Under the pieces are notes generated by a model that did no database searches, was not told the DNA's origin, and saw only the letters and a list, made by a program, of their open reading frames with translations. A stretch of 28,207 nt of DNA, from positions 1 through 28,207 of the forward strand of contig DKNF01000039.1 of assembly GCA_002470165.1 (NCBI GenBank), written 5' to 3'. The first letter of the stretch is position 1; the number at the start of each line of letters is the position of its first letter. This DNA is from Betaproteobacteria bacterium UBA7395. GTDB lineage: Bacteria > Pseudomonadota > Gammaproteobacteria > Burkholderiales > Rhodocyclaceae. Below are positions 7,412 to 15,700 of the stretch, piece by piece. The translations under genes were made by a program, and so were the position numbers.

Positions 7412-7648
7412 ATGGAAGACACCAAACCCGAAGATTTCGAGCCGCTAGCAAGCGCCTACGAGCGCCAGGGCTTGAAGGCTGTTTTCGCCTCCGCGAAGCT
7501 GCTCGACTATCACATACGAAAAGTAGCTGTCGACCTGATCCAGGCCGGCGCAACGGCACGTATCGGCTCGCGCATCTACCTGCACAAGACCCGATTCTGG
7601 CCTGAGTATCAGCGCATTATGGCCAAGGAACTGGCGGGCGGCCAATGA
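7412..7648 (+). CDS. Small putative DNA-binding (excisionase-like) protein
   Basis: This 78-aa protein has a good ribosome-binding site (GGAAGGA, 7399-7405). A helical first half leads to DLIQAGATARIGSRIYLHKTRFWPEYQ. That last block resembles the wing region of small MerR/excisionase-like phage proteins (a 'GSRIYLHKxxFW' turn), but the match is by eye and no clear recognition helix is seen. Its stop overlaps the vapE start (ATGA at 7645), the position where satellites and prophages often keep an AlpA/Xis-type regulator. A small regulator or excisionase is my best guess; it could also be a VapE accessory protein. Confidence 0.7.
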   Translation: MEDTKPEDFEPLASAYERQGLKAVFASAKLLDYHIRKVAVDLIQAGATARIGSRIYLHKTRFWPEYQRIMAKELAGGQ

Positions 7649-9039
7649 ACCGCCAGGCGCCAGAAGAGACACCGGCAACGCTTGATCAGGACATTAGCGC
7701 AGAAACACACGGGGAGCCCCCGCCGGCCGACGATGCGAAAGACGACTGGGTCGCGCAACTGCACCTGACAGATAAAGGGCGCATTGCCGCTGTATCCGCC
7801 AATATCTATGACGTGCTGGCCAATGACAGGCGATGGCGCGGTGTAATCGCTTACGACGAGCATGCGCAGCGTGTTGTCAAACGCAAGCCACCGCCCTACG
7901 CCACCGGCAAGATCGGCGAATGGTGCGACCAGGACGATACGCAAACCGCCATGTGGATGACACGCCAATACGACTTCGCGCCGACATCAACGCGCGTGCT
8001 GGAAGCCGTCGAGGCGCGCGCGAAGATCCACACATTCAACCCCGTGCAGGACTGGCTTAATTCCCTGCCGAAATGGGATGGCGAAAAGCGAATCGGCAAC
8101 TGGCTGGTCAAGTACCTAGGCGTCGAGGCTAACTCGCCACGCCAAGCCGCCTACGTCAGGCGTGCAGGTGCATGGTTCATCATGGGGATCGTCGCGCGTG
8201 CGATGCGGCCAGGATGCCAATTCGACTATTGCCTGGTGCTCGAAGGCGATCAGGGCAAACGCAAATCGACCGCATTGCGCGCGCTGATCCCCGATCAATG
8301 GTTTGGCGACACTGACCTTGATCTGAACAACAAAGACGCCATGGTGGCCCTGCAGGGCAAGCTGCTCTACGAAATCGCGGAGATGGGCGCCATCGCGCGA
8401 AGCGAAGAAAAGCGCCAGAAGTCATTCCTGACCCGCCGCTTCGACGAATTCCGGCCGCACTACGGGCGCCGCAACATCAGCCTGCCGCGCCGGTGCGTCT
8501 TCGCTGGCTCGACGAATGAATGGGAATGGAACAAAGACCCGACCGGTGGCCGGCGATTCTGGCCGGTCATGGTCGGCACAATCGATGTTGAAGTACTGAT
8601 TGCTGACCGCGATCTGCTCTTTGCCGAAGCGCTGCATTACTGGCGTGAGGGCGTGCGCTACTGGCCCACAGAAAAAGAGCAACGCACGTTGTTTGACCCT
8701 GAGCAGCTCAGCCGAGAGGTCGCGGACAGCTACGTTGATGGCCTGCAGGAGTGGGTAGATAACCAATACATCCCATTCAGCATGTTCACGGCCATGGCAG
8801 ATGGTTTGGGTCTGGCGCCGTGCAAGATGACGCGCGACGTGCAGATACGTGTTGGCTCTGCCTTGCGCAAGCTGGGCTGCCAGAAGGTAGAGAAACGACT
8901 CGGGACAACCCGGTTCTGGTACGTGCCGCCGATGTGCGGCAGCGACCAAGTCAAGGCGACCACAGAAAGTCCGCTGTCGACTGACACCGAGAATCCCGAC
9001 CAGGTCGAACAGGAAGGTGGAGATCATGTCCCATTCTGA
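7645..9039 (+). CDS. vapE: VapE-family P-loop ATPase (virulence-associated protein E)
   Basis: The 464-aa product is a VapE/phage primase-helicase-associated ATPase. The Walker A motif is GDQGKRKST (residues 201-209), Walker B is LLYEIAE (about 240-246), a sensor-type STN lies in CVFAGSTNEWEW, and arginines follow in DPTGGRRFWPV. The N-terminal ~100 residues are polar and have no visible primase motif, so it probably works as a helicase or ATPase for element replication. VapE proteins are common core genes of phage satellites and prophages, where they take the place of a helicase loader or primase. It is coupled to the upstream gene (ATGA) and overlapped at its 3' end by the next frame (from 9026). 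Confidence 0.93.
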   Translation: MNRQAPEETPATLDQDISAETHGEPPPADDAKDDWVAQLHLTDKGRIAAVSANIYDVLANDRRWRGVIAYDEHAQRVVKRKPPPYATGKIGEWCDQDDTQTAMWMTRQYDFAPTSTRVLEAVEARAKIHTFNPVQDWLNSLPKWDGEKRIGNWLVKYLGVEANSPRQAAYVRRAGAWFIMGIVARAMRPGCQFDYCLVLEGDQGKRKSTALRALIPDQWFGDTDLDLNNKDAMVALQGKLLYEIAEMGAIARSEEKRQKSFLTRRFDEFRPHYGRRNISLPRRCVFAGSTNEWEWNKDPTGGRRFWPVMVGTIDVEVLIADRDLLFAEALHYWREGVRYWPTEKEQRTLFDPEQLSREVADSYVDGLQEWVDNQYIPFSMFTAMADGLGLAPCKMTRDVQIRVGSALRKLGCQKVEKRLGTTRFWYVPPMCGSDQVKATTESPLSTDTENPDQVEQEGGDHVPF

Positions 9040-9523
9040 TCAAAACACTCCAAACCTTCACCAAACCTTTCCTAGGTATGGAAGAGGTATGGAAGCCGGA
9101 AAGCCTTGTGCTGCAAGGATGTTCCATACCTTCCATACATTCCAAACCTGTTCCCCGGCCGCGTGCGCGTATGGGTGCGAGCGCGCGCCCGCGCGTACAC
9201 GTACACGCGTACACCTATCCCTTTTTATGTATGGAAGGTATGGAAGGTATGGAAGAGGGCCACAGGACAAGGGTCTTGAAGCGCCATACATCTGCCACAC
9301 CTCGAATAGGTATGGAAAACCAGCGGAAGGGCTGGGGCAGCGGGTGCAGCTAAGCAACACCGGCACCGCCTCTGCAGACACCCGTAGCGGCCAGCGCCGG
9401 GCAATGGGGGTTGCGATCTGCAAGCCCCTGGGGTCTGCGGGTCCCTCCACAGGCCTTCTGCGCACGGGGCAGAGATCGCGCGTAAGCACACTCCTTTTCA
9501 GCCTCACTAAGGGGGTTATGTGA
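9026..9523 (+). CDS. Questionable repeat-containing ORF between vapE and the small-terminase gene
   Basis: A 165-codon frame starts at ATG 9026 behind AGGAAGG (9011-9017). It overlaps the vapE end and stops as TGATG over the next start, features that speak for translation. Its composition speaks against a folded protein: it reads the GGTATGGAA repeats as YGRYGRYGR and their inverted copies as FHTFHTFQT, with an Arg/Ala-rich tract between. The opposite strand is also open for a long way here. It may be a real but disordered protein, or an incidental frame over a cis-acting repeat region; I cannot decide from sequence alone. Confidence 0.35.
   Translation: MSHSDQNTPNLHQTFPRYGRGMEAGKPCAARMFHTFHTFQTCSPAACAYGCERAPARTRTRVHLSLFMYGRYGRYGRGPQDKGLEAPYICHTSNRYGKPAEGLGQRVQLSNTGTASADTRSGQRRAMGVAICKPLGSAGPSTGLLRTGQRSRVSTLLFSLTKGVM
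9075..9317. repeat. GGTATGGAA direct and inverted repeat cluster
   Basis: Exact plus-strand copies of GGTATGGAA start at 9075, 9086, 9237, 9246 and 9309, with a near copy at 9228, so 9228-9254 is a tandem triplet. Minus-strand copies lie at 9122-9130 and (near) 9131-9139. The 19-base TTCCATACCTTCCATACAT (9122-9140) is the exact reverse complement of 9227-9245, so a long hairpin with an 86-base loop is possible. Placed between a replication ATPase and a small-terminase gene, it resembles either origin iterons or a cos/pac recognition region. Confidence 0.85.
9190..9214. other. 25-bp strictly alternating pyrimidine-purine tract
   Basis: Bases 9190-9214 alternate pyrimidine and purine without a break (mostly CG, CA/TG and TA steps), preceded by another GC alternation at 9181-9188. 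Such tracts favour left-handed or easily unwound DNA. It lies in the loop between the inverted repeat arms. Confidence 0.7.
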
Positions 9524-10125
9524 TGCAGCTTGACCAGGTGATCAGCCAGCAGCAATTCGGCGCTATCGTGGGCATCAGTCAGCCCGCTGTCAGCCAGATG
9601 ATGAGCAAGGAAATCCTGTCGCCTGGCGGCACCGGCCGTCAATGGATCGCTGAGTACTGCTCGCACCTCCGCGAAGTCGCTGCCGGCCGTGGCGCCAACA
9701 ACGACATCGACCTGGCCGAAGAGCGCGCCAAGCTCGCTAGGGCGCAGCGTGAAGGCCAGGAGATCAAAAACGAGGTAGCTCGAGGCACCTACGCTCCAAT
9801 CGAAGCCCTGACGGATGTCCTGGCTGCAGCCTCGCAGGCCGTTGTCGATCGCCTTGACCAGATCCCCGCCGCCCTCGCACGGGTCTGCCCTGACCTGCCG
9901 GTTGCGGTCCGCGATCTTGTGATGACGCAAATCGCAAGCGCCCGAAACGAGATGGTCCGCAAAACGACATCGATCTTTGCCGACTCGCTTGAACCTGGGG
10001 ACATCCAGGACGAGGTGATAACACTTGGCGACGAAGACAGATCCACGCTGTCCCTGGCTGAGTACATACGCGTGCACCTTCTTCAAACCCCCACCCCGCT
10101 ACCTCAAGGTGGCCTGCAGCGATGA
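9523..10125 (+). CDS. Phage terminase small subunit (Nu1-like)
   Basis: This 200-aa protein resembles small terminase / DNA-packaging Nu1 proteins. It has an N-terminal helix-turn-helix (about residues 9-30, QFGAIVGISQPAVSQMM) followed by a conserved TGRQWIAEYCSHLREVAAGR block. A charged helical segment follows (EERAKLARAQREGQEIKNEVARG), then a domain with PAALARVCPDLP. Small terminases bind the cos/pac site and hand DNA to the large subunit; the large subunit is missing here. ATG 9523 is used because AAGGGGG lies 7 bp upstream; it overlaps the preceding stop as TGATG. Several phage satellites carry only the small subunit and so redirect a helper's packaging motor, which is a plausible role here. 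Confidence 0.8.
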   Translation: MQLDQVISQQQFGAIVGISQPAVSQMMSKEILSPGGTGRQWIAEYCSHLREVAAGRGANNDIDLAEERAKLARAQREGQEIKNEVARGTYAPIEALTDVLAAASQAVVDRLDQIPAALARVCPDLPVAVRDLVMTQIASARNEMVRKTTSIFADSLEPGDIQDEVITLGDEDRSTLSLAEYIRVHLLQTPTPLPQGGLQR

Positions 10126-10526
10126 AACCGCTTGAGGCGCGCGCCAACCTCGAACAAGCCGTTGCATTGCTCGCAAACGGCCAAGTGCTTCCACCCAGCA
10201 CACGGTCATGGCTGGTAAGTGCGCTGCTGACCAGGCTACGCACGCCGGGCGCCAACCTCGACCAGTTGCTGGGGCTACGTAGTCGCAAGGGCGGCCGATT
10301 ACATGAATCGTCGCGCAATCCGCAACGCGATGCCGCGTTGATTCGGGTAGCGGAAAGCATCCCGGGCAATCAACGAGAACGCGCGAACGAGCTGCTGCGG
10401 CGCCTCGAAGCAGGTGATGCGGAACTGATCCAAATCGAGTGCAGCACCGCGCCAATACCTCGCAGTACCAGGCAACTCGAAAGAATTGTTGGACGAAAAA
10501 CTTGCGCAGCGTCAATTAATCGATGA
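10122..10526 (+). CDS. Hypothetical element protein
   Basis: I do not recognise this 134-aa basic protein. It starts as ATGA over the small-terminase stop, so it is probably translationally coupled. The first ~50 residues are helical (LEARANLEQAVALLANGQ ... SWLVSALLTRL), and a short LDQLLGLRSRKGGR follows. The middle has ERANELLRRLEAGDAELIQIE and the end is Arg/Thr-rich. There is no signal peptide or membrane span. A packaging accessory or DNA-binding role would fit its place and charge but is a guess. Confidence 0.7.
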   Translation: MKPLEARANLEQAVALLANGQVLPPSTRSWLVSALLTRLRTPGANLDQLLGLRSRKGGRLHESSRNPQRDAALIRVAESIPGNQRERANELLRRLEAGDAELIQIECSTAPIPRSTRQLERIVGRKTCAASINR

Positions 10527-10585
10527 ATCAAATGTCTTTGGCTACTACTCGACCAAAATACAGAAAACACAAAAGGAAATTACCA

Positions 10586-10813
10586 ATGAACGTTGTCTGC
10601 CTCCCCGGAGAAGATACCCCTGGCGGGTTGATTGTTGATCGAGCAAAAAAAACCATCACTTTGTGGCAGGGGGAATTCGAGATTTCAGCATGCCTTCACA
10701 AAGAACAATGGGCTGCATTTGAAGAAGCAGTATCTGGGAATTTAATCGCAAATCAGTTCTATATCGAAACACCCGTGAAGAACGAAACTTACAAAGTAAC
10801 TCTGGACCTCTAA
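10586..10813 (+). CDS. Hypothetical small element protein
   Basis: The product is 75 aa when read from ATG 10586, chosen because AAGGAA (10573-10578) sits 7 bp upstream. An in-frame ATG at 10523 overlaps the previous stop but has no ribosome-binding site and would add a Lys/Arg-rich 21-residue leader. The protein looks like a compact beta-rich fold (GGLIVDRAKKTITLWQGEFEI ... YKVTLDL). No family is recognised. It is A+T-rich compared with its neighbours. Confidence 0.65.
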   Translation: MNVVCLPGEDTPGGLIVDRAKKTITLWQGEFEISACLHKEQWAAFEEAVSGNLIANQFYIETPVKNETYKVTLDL

Positions 10814-10829
10814 ACACAAAGGGATCGAA

Positions 10830-11639
10830 ATGGAAAACCAAACAGCATTTAATCCGAACGCATTCCGTGATGCCATCAAGGCGATGGAAGAGCAGCATCG
10901 AAAAGTGAAAAACCTTCTGCAGACGAATATGAAGGAGCTCGACCGGGCAATCACCGAAAAATCGCGTGAACTGAGCAAAACAACGCGTTCGGTCACTGTC
11001 GACGAAGCCACTGCAATGCTCATGGATTATTTGCAGAATTTCGTAAAAACCGAAATCGCGCAGGCGGAACAGCGAATTTTGAGCGCAAGAAATCTGCGAA
11101 GCCACGCCTCCTATAGGGCGCCAAGTGGCTACAACGGCGCTGGGGAGATGTCATTTGATGATGTTTTAAAAACTCCTCCCCGCTTGCTTTCTCACGACGC
11201 AAGCGCTGCCGAGCTGATCGCGCTGTGCCCGGATCTTTTCTTCACGGCTATCGAGGCGCATATCCGCAAAACATTGCTTGAAGACGGGGCACCGAAAGAA
11301 GGCCCGTCCATCGCTGAACTGCTGGATAAAGTCGATCAGCAGGTTGGTGAAATAAAAGCAATGGAACAAGAGCGCGTTCGAGTCAGTGCTGAATTTCAAC
11401 TCAGCACCGAGGCATCACTGCCGGCAGTACTTCGTGAGCTCACTGAACGCGATCACTCGGTTCCTGCTTTTTCAGAGGCCGTACCATCCATTCGAACCTT
11501 GGACGCAAACGGCAAAGAAGTACCCGTAATGGTCCGGCTACTACCGCAACCGATGCATGCCGACAAGAACGCCATTGAGCACGAACTGGATGCGATTGAC
11601 GCCGCCGCTCAGGAAGATATCGAACGACGGCGCCGGTAA
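10830..11639 (+). CDS. Hypothetical coiled-coil element protein
   Basis: I do not recognise this 269-aa protein. It starts at ATG 10830, with AAGGGA about 8 bp upstream and 16 bp after the previous stop. Residues ~15-85 are strongly helical and charged (AIKAMEEQHRKVKNLLQTNMKELDRA...), probably a coiled coil. The central part (DVLKTPPRLLSHDASAAELIALCPDLF) looks folded, and the C terminus is acidic then Arg-rich (AQEDIERRRR). Position between packaging and tail-type genes would suit a virion or assembly factor, but nothing in the sequence proves this. Confidence 0.7.
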   Translation: MENQTAFNPNAFRDAIKAMEEQHRKVKNLLQTNMKELDRAITEKSRELSKTTRSVTVDEATAMLMDYLQNFVKTEIAQAEQRILSARNLRSHASYRAPSGYNGAGEMSFDDVLKTPPRLLSHDASAAELIALCPDLFFTAIEAHIRKTLLEDGAPKEGPSIAELLDKVDQQVGEIKAMEQERVRVSAEFQLSTEASLPAVLRELTERDHSVPAFSEAVPSIRTLDANGKEVPVMVRLLPQPMHADKNAIEHELDAIDAAAQEDIERRRR

Positions 11640-11655
11640 GGGCAAGGCTTGAATG

Positions 11656-11821
11656 TTCCTGGCGAGATAGGTTTGCCATAGCCAGGAAATGCAGCAATGA
11701 ACTGCGCCACGGGAAAATGCGAGAGTGGGCGCAGATGGCAAATCACTGATTTTTGCTACTCGTGATGGAGTTGCAAAAACGCCAGGAGTTATCAGGTGCC
11801 TGAGTGGTGCGTCCTCCTGGC
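11656..11821 (+). ncRNA. Candidate structured RNA or cis-element with serial stem-loops
   Basis: The non-coding gap between two genes contains four consecutive complementary pairs: TTCCTGGC 11656-11663 with GCCAGGAA 11681-11688; CTGCGCC 11702-11708 with GGCGCAG 11728-11734; TTTTTGC 11750-11756 with GCAAAAA 11773-11779; and GCCAGGAG 11781-11788 with CTCCTGGC 11814-11821. An alternative 8-bp pairing, TTTGCCAT 11672-11679 with ATGGCAAA 11735-11742, competes with the first. No long ORF is present. It could be a leader of the tail-type genes, a small RNA or a DNA recognition site. Confidence 0.35.
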
Positions 11822-11848
11822 TTCACTTAATCATTCGGGAGCTCAAGC

Positions 11849-12034
11849 ATGACCAACCAAACCAAACTGACCGTTGAAGACAAGCTGGCACAGGAGATTC
11901 TTGCCCATGTCCCGCAACCCGCATGCAGCAAACCGGCCGTACAGCAAAACAGCCGAATCAGTGCCAAAGAGCAATTCGCTGCAAATCAGGACGATATTCT
12001 TGCTGCCTTCAACGGCAGCGTCGAGAAAAAATAA
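11849..12034 (+). CDS. Hypothetical small element protein
   Basis: This 61-aa protein has GGGAG about 9 bp before ATG 11849. It is polar and helical (VEDKLAQEILAHV ... ISAKEQFAANQDDILAAFNG) with no recognisable domain. Its stop overlaps the ATG of the tail-type gene by one base (TAATG), pointing to coupled translation. Confidence 0.6.
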   Translation: MTNQTKLTVEDKLAQEILAHVPQPACSKPAVQQNSRISAKEQFAANQDDILAAFNGSVEKK

Positions 12035-12717
12035 TGCGTGTAAAAGTCAGCGGCATCGCGGAGCTGAGAAGGTTCGCCAGGGACATCAGCCGTTTCCCGG
12101 AAGAGGCCAGCGCTGCTGCCGCTGATGCAGCCAATGAGGTTGCAGTTGAGGTGATGAAAGAAGCGGTGCTCGACATCGACCAGCGCTACAACTTGCCGAC
12201 CAACTATGTGAAAAAACGCTTCAACCTCTGGAAGGCCACTAGCACGCATGATGCGGTGGTGGGCGCCCGGATTCGTTGGACCACGCTCGCACGATACGAA
12301 GCAAAACAGCTTACTGTTCCCGCGCCTCGGGCGAAGGGCGATCCGCTACGTGGAATCCCCGCTGGGCAAAAACAGGCGGGTGTCAGTTTCAAGGTTCTTC
12401 GCCAAGGAAAACGCTGGGATATTCGCCGTGCTTTCCTGGTGCCATTACGTGCAGGCAACATCGATGCTGGCAACGGTATGGGCATCTTCTGGCGCGACGA
12501 TCGCGATATCTCGCAGGTTGAACGAGGCTTGATCGAGGAAGAAGTCAATCATCACCGGGGCGGCTGGAAAGGAAGGGAGCTCAAGCACCTTTATGGGATA
12601 TCGGTGCATCAGGCGTTCCAGTATTGGATTCCTGACAATCTCCCGGATATCAAATCGGCGTTCGCCAAGGCCTTTGGCAAGCACTTTAGCCGTGCCCTAA
12701 AAAAACTTGGAAAGTGA
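12034..12717 (+). CDS. Phage minor tail protein, lambda gpZ-like
   Basis: The 227-aa product resembles prophage minor tail protein Z. It has an N-terminal helical region with FARDISRFPEEASAAAADAANEVAVEVMKEA, then YNLPTNYVKKRFNLWKAT, and a basic central part. In lambda, gpZ acts late in tail assembly and helps DNA connect through the tail. ATG 12034 overlaps the upstream stop; a longer frame from 11923 overlaps the preceding gene and is rejected. The protein ends nine bases before the tape measure start. Without tail tube or baseplate genes in the element it could only work with proteins of another phage. The family call is by pattern memory. Confidence 0.65.
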   Translation: MRVKVSGIAELRRFARDISRFPEEASAAAADAANEVAVEVMKEAVLDIDQRYNLPTNYVKKRFNLWKATSTHDAVVGARIRWTTLARYEAKQLTVPAPRAKGDPLRGIPAGQKQAGVSFKVLRQGKRWDIRRAFLVPLRAGNIDAGNGMGIFWRDDRDISQVERGLIEEEVNHHRGGWKGRELKHLYGISVHQAFQYWIPDNLPDIKSAFAKAFGKHFSRALKKLGK

Positions 12718-12726
12718 GTCAGAACA

Positions 12727-15700
12727 ATGGCTATCGCATACGATCAATATGTAAAGCTGCGGCTCTCGGCCGAAGTCGAGGGGCAATCTGAAGTTGAGTC
12801 GCTATCAAAGAGCGCCGATGAACTCTCCAAGGATCTGGAAGATGTTGGCGACGCATCGAGGTTATCAGCGGCCCGCCAGACTGAGGCAGCAGCAAGACTA
12901 GCAGAGGCGCGCAAAATTCAAGATGACATACGACTGTCACTTATTTCGGCCCAAAACGGCTACCGTGCCCTTGCCGCCCGGGCCAAAGAGTCCGGCGCCG
13001 CGCAATCGCTCTTTGCCCAGCAAGCGGAACAGGCAAAGAACCGCGTTGGCGAGCTCAAGCAAGAAATGGCTGTTGCTCGCGGCAATGTCAATTTGCTCAG
13101 CCGGGAGCATCGCGGCGCTGCAAGCGAAACCAGGCGCTTGGTCGCTGAGCAGGTGCGGCTGAGACAATCCCTCCGTGAGATCAGCAACGAGTCCGGCAAG
13201 ACGCAGCAATCACTGGCATTGCTCAAGACGGGGGCCAAGGCTGCAGCCGGCGCCTTTGCCGGCATGCAGGTTTCTCGCTCTTTCGTTGAGGCCAATCTGT
13301 CGATTGAGGCTGCAGAGCGTGCATTGACGCAGATCACCGGCAGCGCATCGGCGGCAAGCAAGGAAATTGATTGGTTACGCCAGTCAACCAACCGCCTAGG
13401 CATCGATACGCAGTCAGCAACACGCGCTTATATCAGCTTGGCAGCGGCAGCCAAAGGCACAGCGCTAGACGGTGACGGCGCGCGCCGGGTGTTTGAAGCC
13501 GTGGCCGGTTCAATGGCGAAGCTGGGCAAATCCAGCGCCGACACAGAAGGTGCGTTGCAGGCAATCAGCCAGATGATCGGCAAGGGCGTTGTCAGCATGG
13601 AGGAAATGCGCCAGCAACTGGCCGAGCGTCTGCCCGGCGCCTTCCAGGCCACAGCGGATGCAATGGGGCTGTCTGTCGCCGAGCTGTCAACGATGATTGC
13701 CAGCGGCAACGTGCTGGCAGAGGATCTACTCCCAAAGCTGGCCGAAGGCCTTGAGAAAGCCTACGGCACGACAGGCAAGGTCGATGGGACGGTCAGCGCC
13801 TGGAATCGGATCAAGAACGCCATCACCGAAACCTGGCAACTGCTCGGCCAATCAGGCCCGATGCAGGCCGCTGCCGGCGTACTGGAAGTCCTGGGGAAAA
13901 GCATCCGCCTGACCACGGGAGCATTCGAAAACCTGGGTGTCCAGATTGGCGTCGCCGCCGGCGCCGTGGCCACCTTCGATCTATCGAGGCCGATCGAATC
14001 GCTGAAAGAATGGCGAGCGGCATCGCTGGCCGCTGGCCAGGATATCGCGCGCCGCCATGGCCTGACTGCCGAAGCCGCCGACAAAGTAGCTGCCGCCCAA
14101 ATCAAGGCGGGCGAAAACGCTGCCACCGCTGGCCGGCTTGCAAGCGATGCGGCTGTTGGCTGGAACACAGTGATAAATGCGTATGGCAAAGTTGCCGAAG
14201 CGGCACGGGCAACGGTTGGCCTTGCTGAAAAATCGGTTGCTGCGCGGGCAGAGGAAGCTAAAGCCGCACTCGGCCTGACTAATGCCCTGGGCACGGAAAA
14301 CGAAAGACGAGAAGCAGCGCAACGCGCTGCCACAATGAACTATGAGGCACTGCAAGCGCTGGCCAGCGCTCGCCAAAACGAGGTCGACGTTGCGCAGGCA
14401 CAGGTGCAGGCTATGGAAGCCGTTACCGCTGCTGCGGGTGTCGAATCTGATGCCAAGCGCAAGGCGATCCAGGAGGCACAGCAAAAAGCAAATACGCTGC
14501 AGGAAGAGGCGGACAAGGCAAATGCTGCCGCCCTGGCTGCTCGCCAGCATGCCGCTGCGCTGCAAACCGAAACACTGGCACTTCAGGACAACAGTTTGCG
14601 CGTCGCCGAACTGGAAGCCGCCTACGCTGCCGCTGCCAATCAACTTGAAATTGTCCGGATCAACCGGGAAGTTGGCGCTGCGACCGCTGGCCAGCTCGCA
14701 GACGCGGAAATTGCCGCTGCGCAGGCTGCAGCACTCTATCGTGACGCGCTCAACGACCAAACAGTCGCCCTACAACGAAAGCATGCTGCGGCAGCGCAGG
14801 CGCTGCAACTGGACAACATCCAGGTCAAGCTTGCCATCGAGCAGCAGCGCACTATCCTCGAATTGGCAAGGGCAAGGGGCGACGAGGCAAGTGCTGCCCG
14901 GGCAATGAACGAGATCCGCAAGCTGGAAATCAAGCTGCAAGAACTTTCAGCGCAGGCCAAAGCAGCCGAGGCCCGGGCGCTGCTCGAAACGGTGCGCGCC
15001 AGGCGCGCCGAACTGGAAGCCAGTGGGGAATTGACAGCGGCCAAGCAGGCCGAACTCGAAGCGCAGGAGCGCAGCGCCGAAATCAAACAGGTTGAAGCGC
15101 AGATCGCCACTGAAACCGCGCGCCGTATGCGCCAACTGTCCGCCGAAACAACGCATGCCGGCGAAGCTGCCGGCGCAGCGTCCGGTGGTTATGATCGCCT
15201 GGCGGGATCGCTGCGGGGTGTGGCGGACGCGGCACGCACTGCCTCACAGGAAATGTCCAGCGCCAGCAGTTTCCTGGACGGTGGGCACCAGGCTGATCGT
15301 ACGGTTGATATCGAGTCGCTCATGTACCAAAAGGGCGCCACCGTTGAAGAGGTAAAGGCGGCTGGCAAGTATTACAGCGAGCTCTATGACCGCCTTGCAG
15401 CAACGATGCTGACCGGCAATCTTGGCAACGGTGTTAATGCTGCCAGACTGACGAATCTCGTCAATGATCGCGCCATGGCGCAGGCTATTGAACTGGCGCG
15501 GCAAGAGCTCGCTACTGGGCAAGCGGTGAACCTCGGCACATCGGTCAAGGATCTACAGAAACGTCAGTTGGCACGTATTGACTACGGTGCCGGCGTCAAT
15601 GGCCAGCGTGCACAATCTGAAGCGATCCGGGCTGCCGGCCGGCAGGCGGTCAACCAGACATATCGGATCGATCTTTCTTTCAACGGCCATAAAGGAGCGC

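Noticed and set aside
9228..9254. Possible CRISPR or short-spacer array
   Set aside because: Repeats are 9 bp, tandem without spacers, and partly inverted; no cas genes are present.
9058..10086. 342-codon minus-strand open frame over the repeat region and small terminase gene
   Set aside because: The terminase frame on the plus strand has family motifs and good start signals. The minus frame has no start context and only mirrors the repeats.
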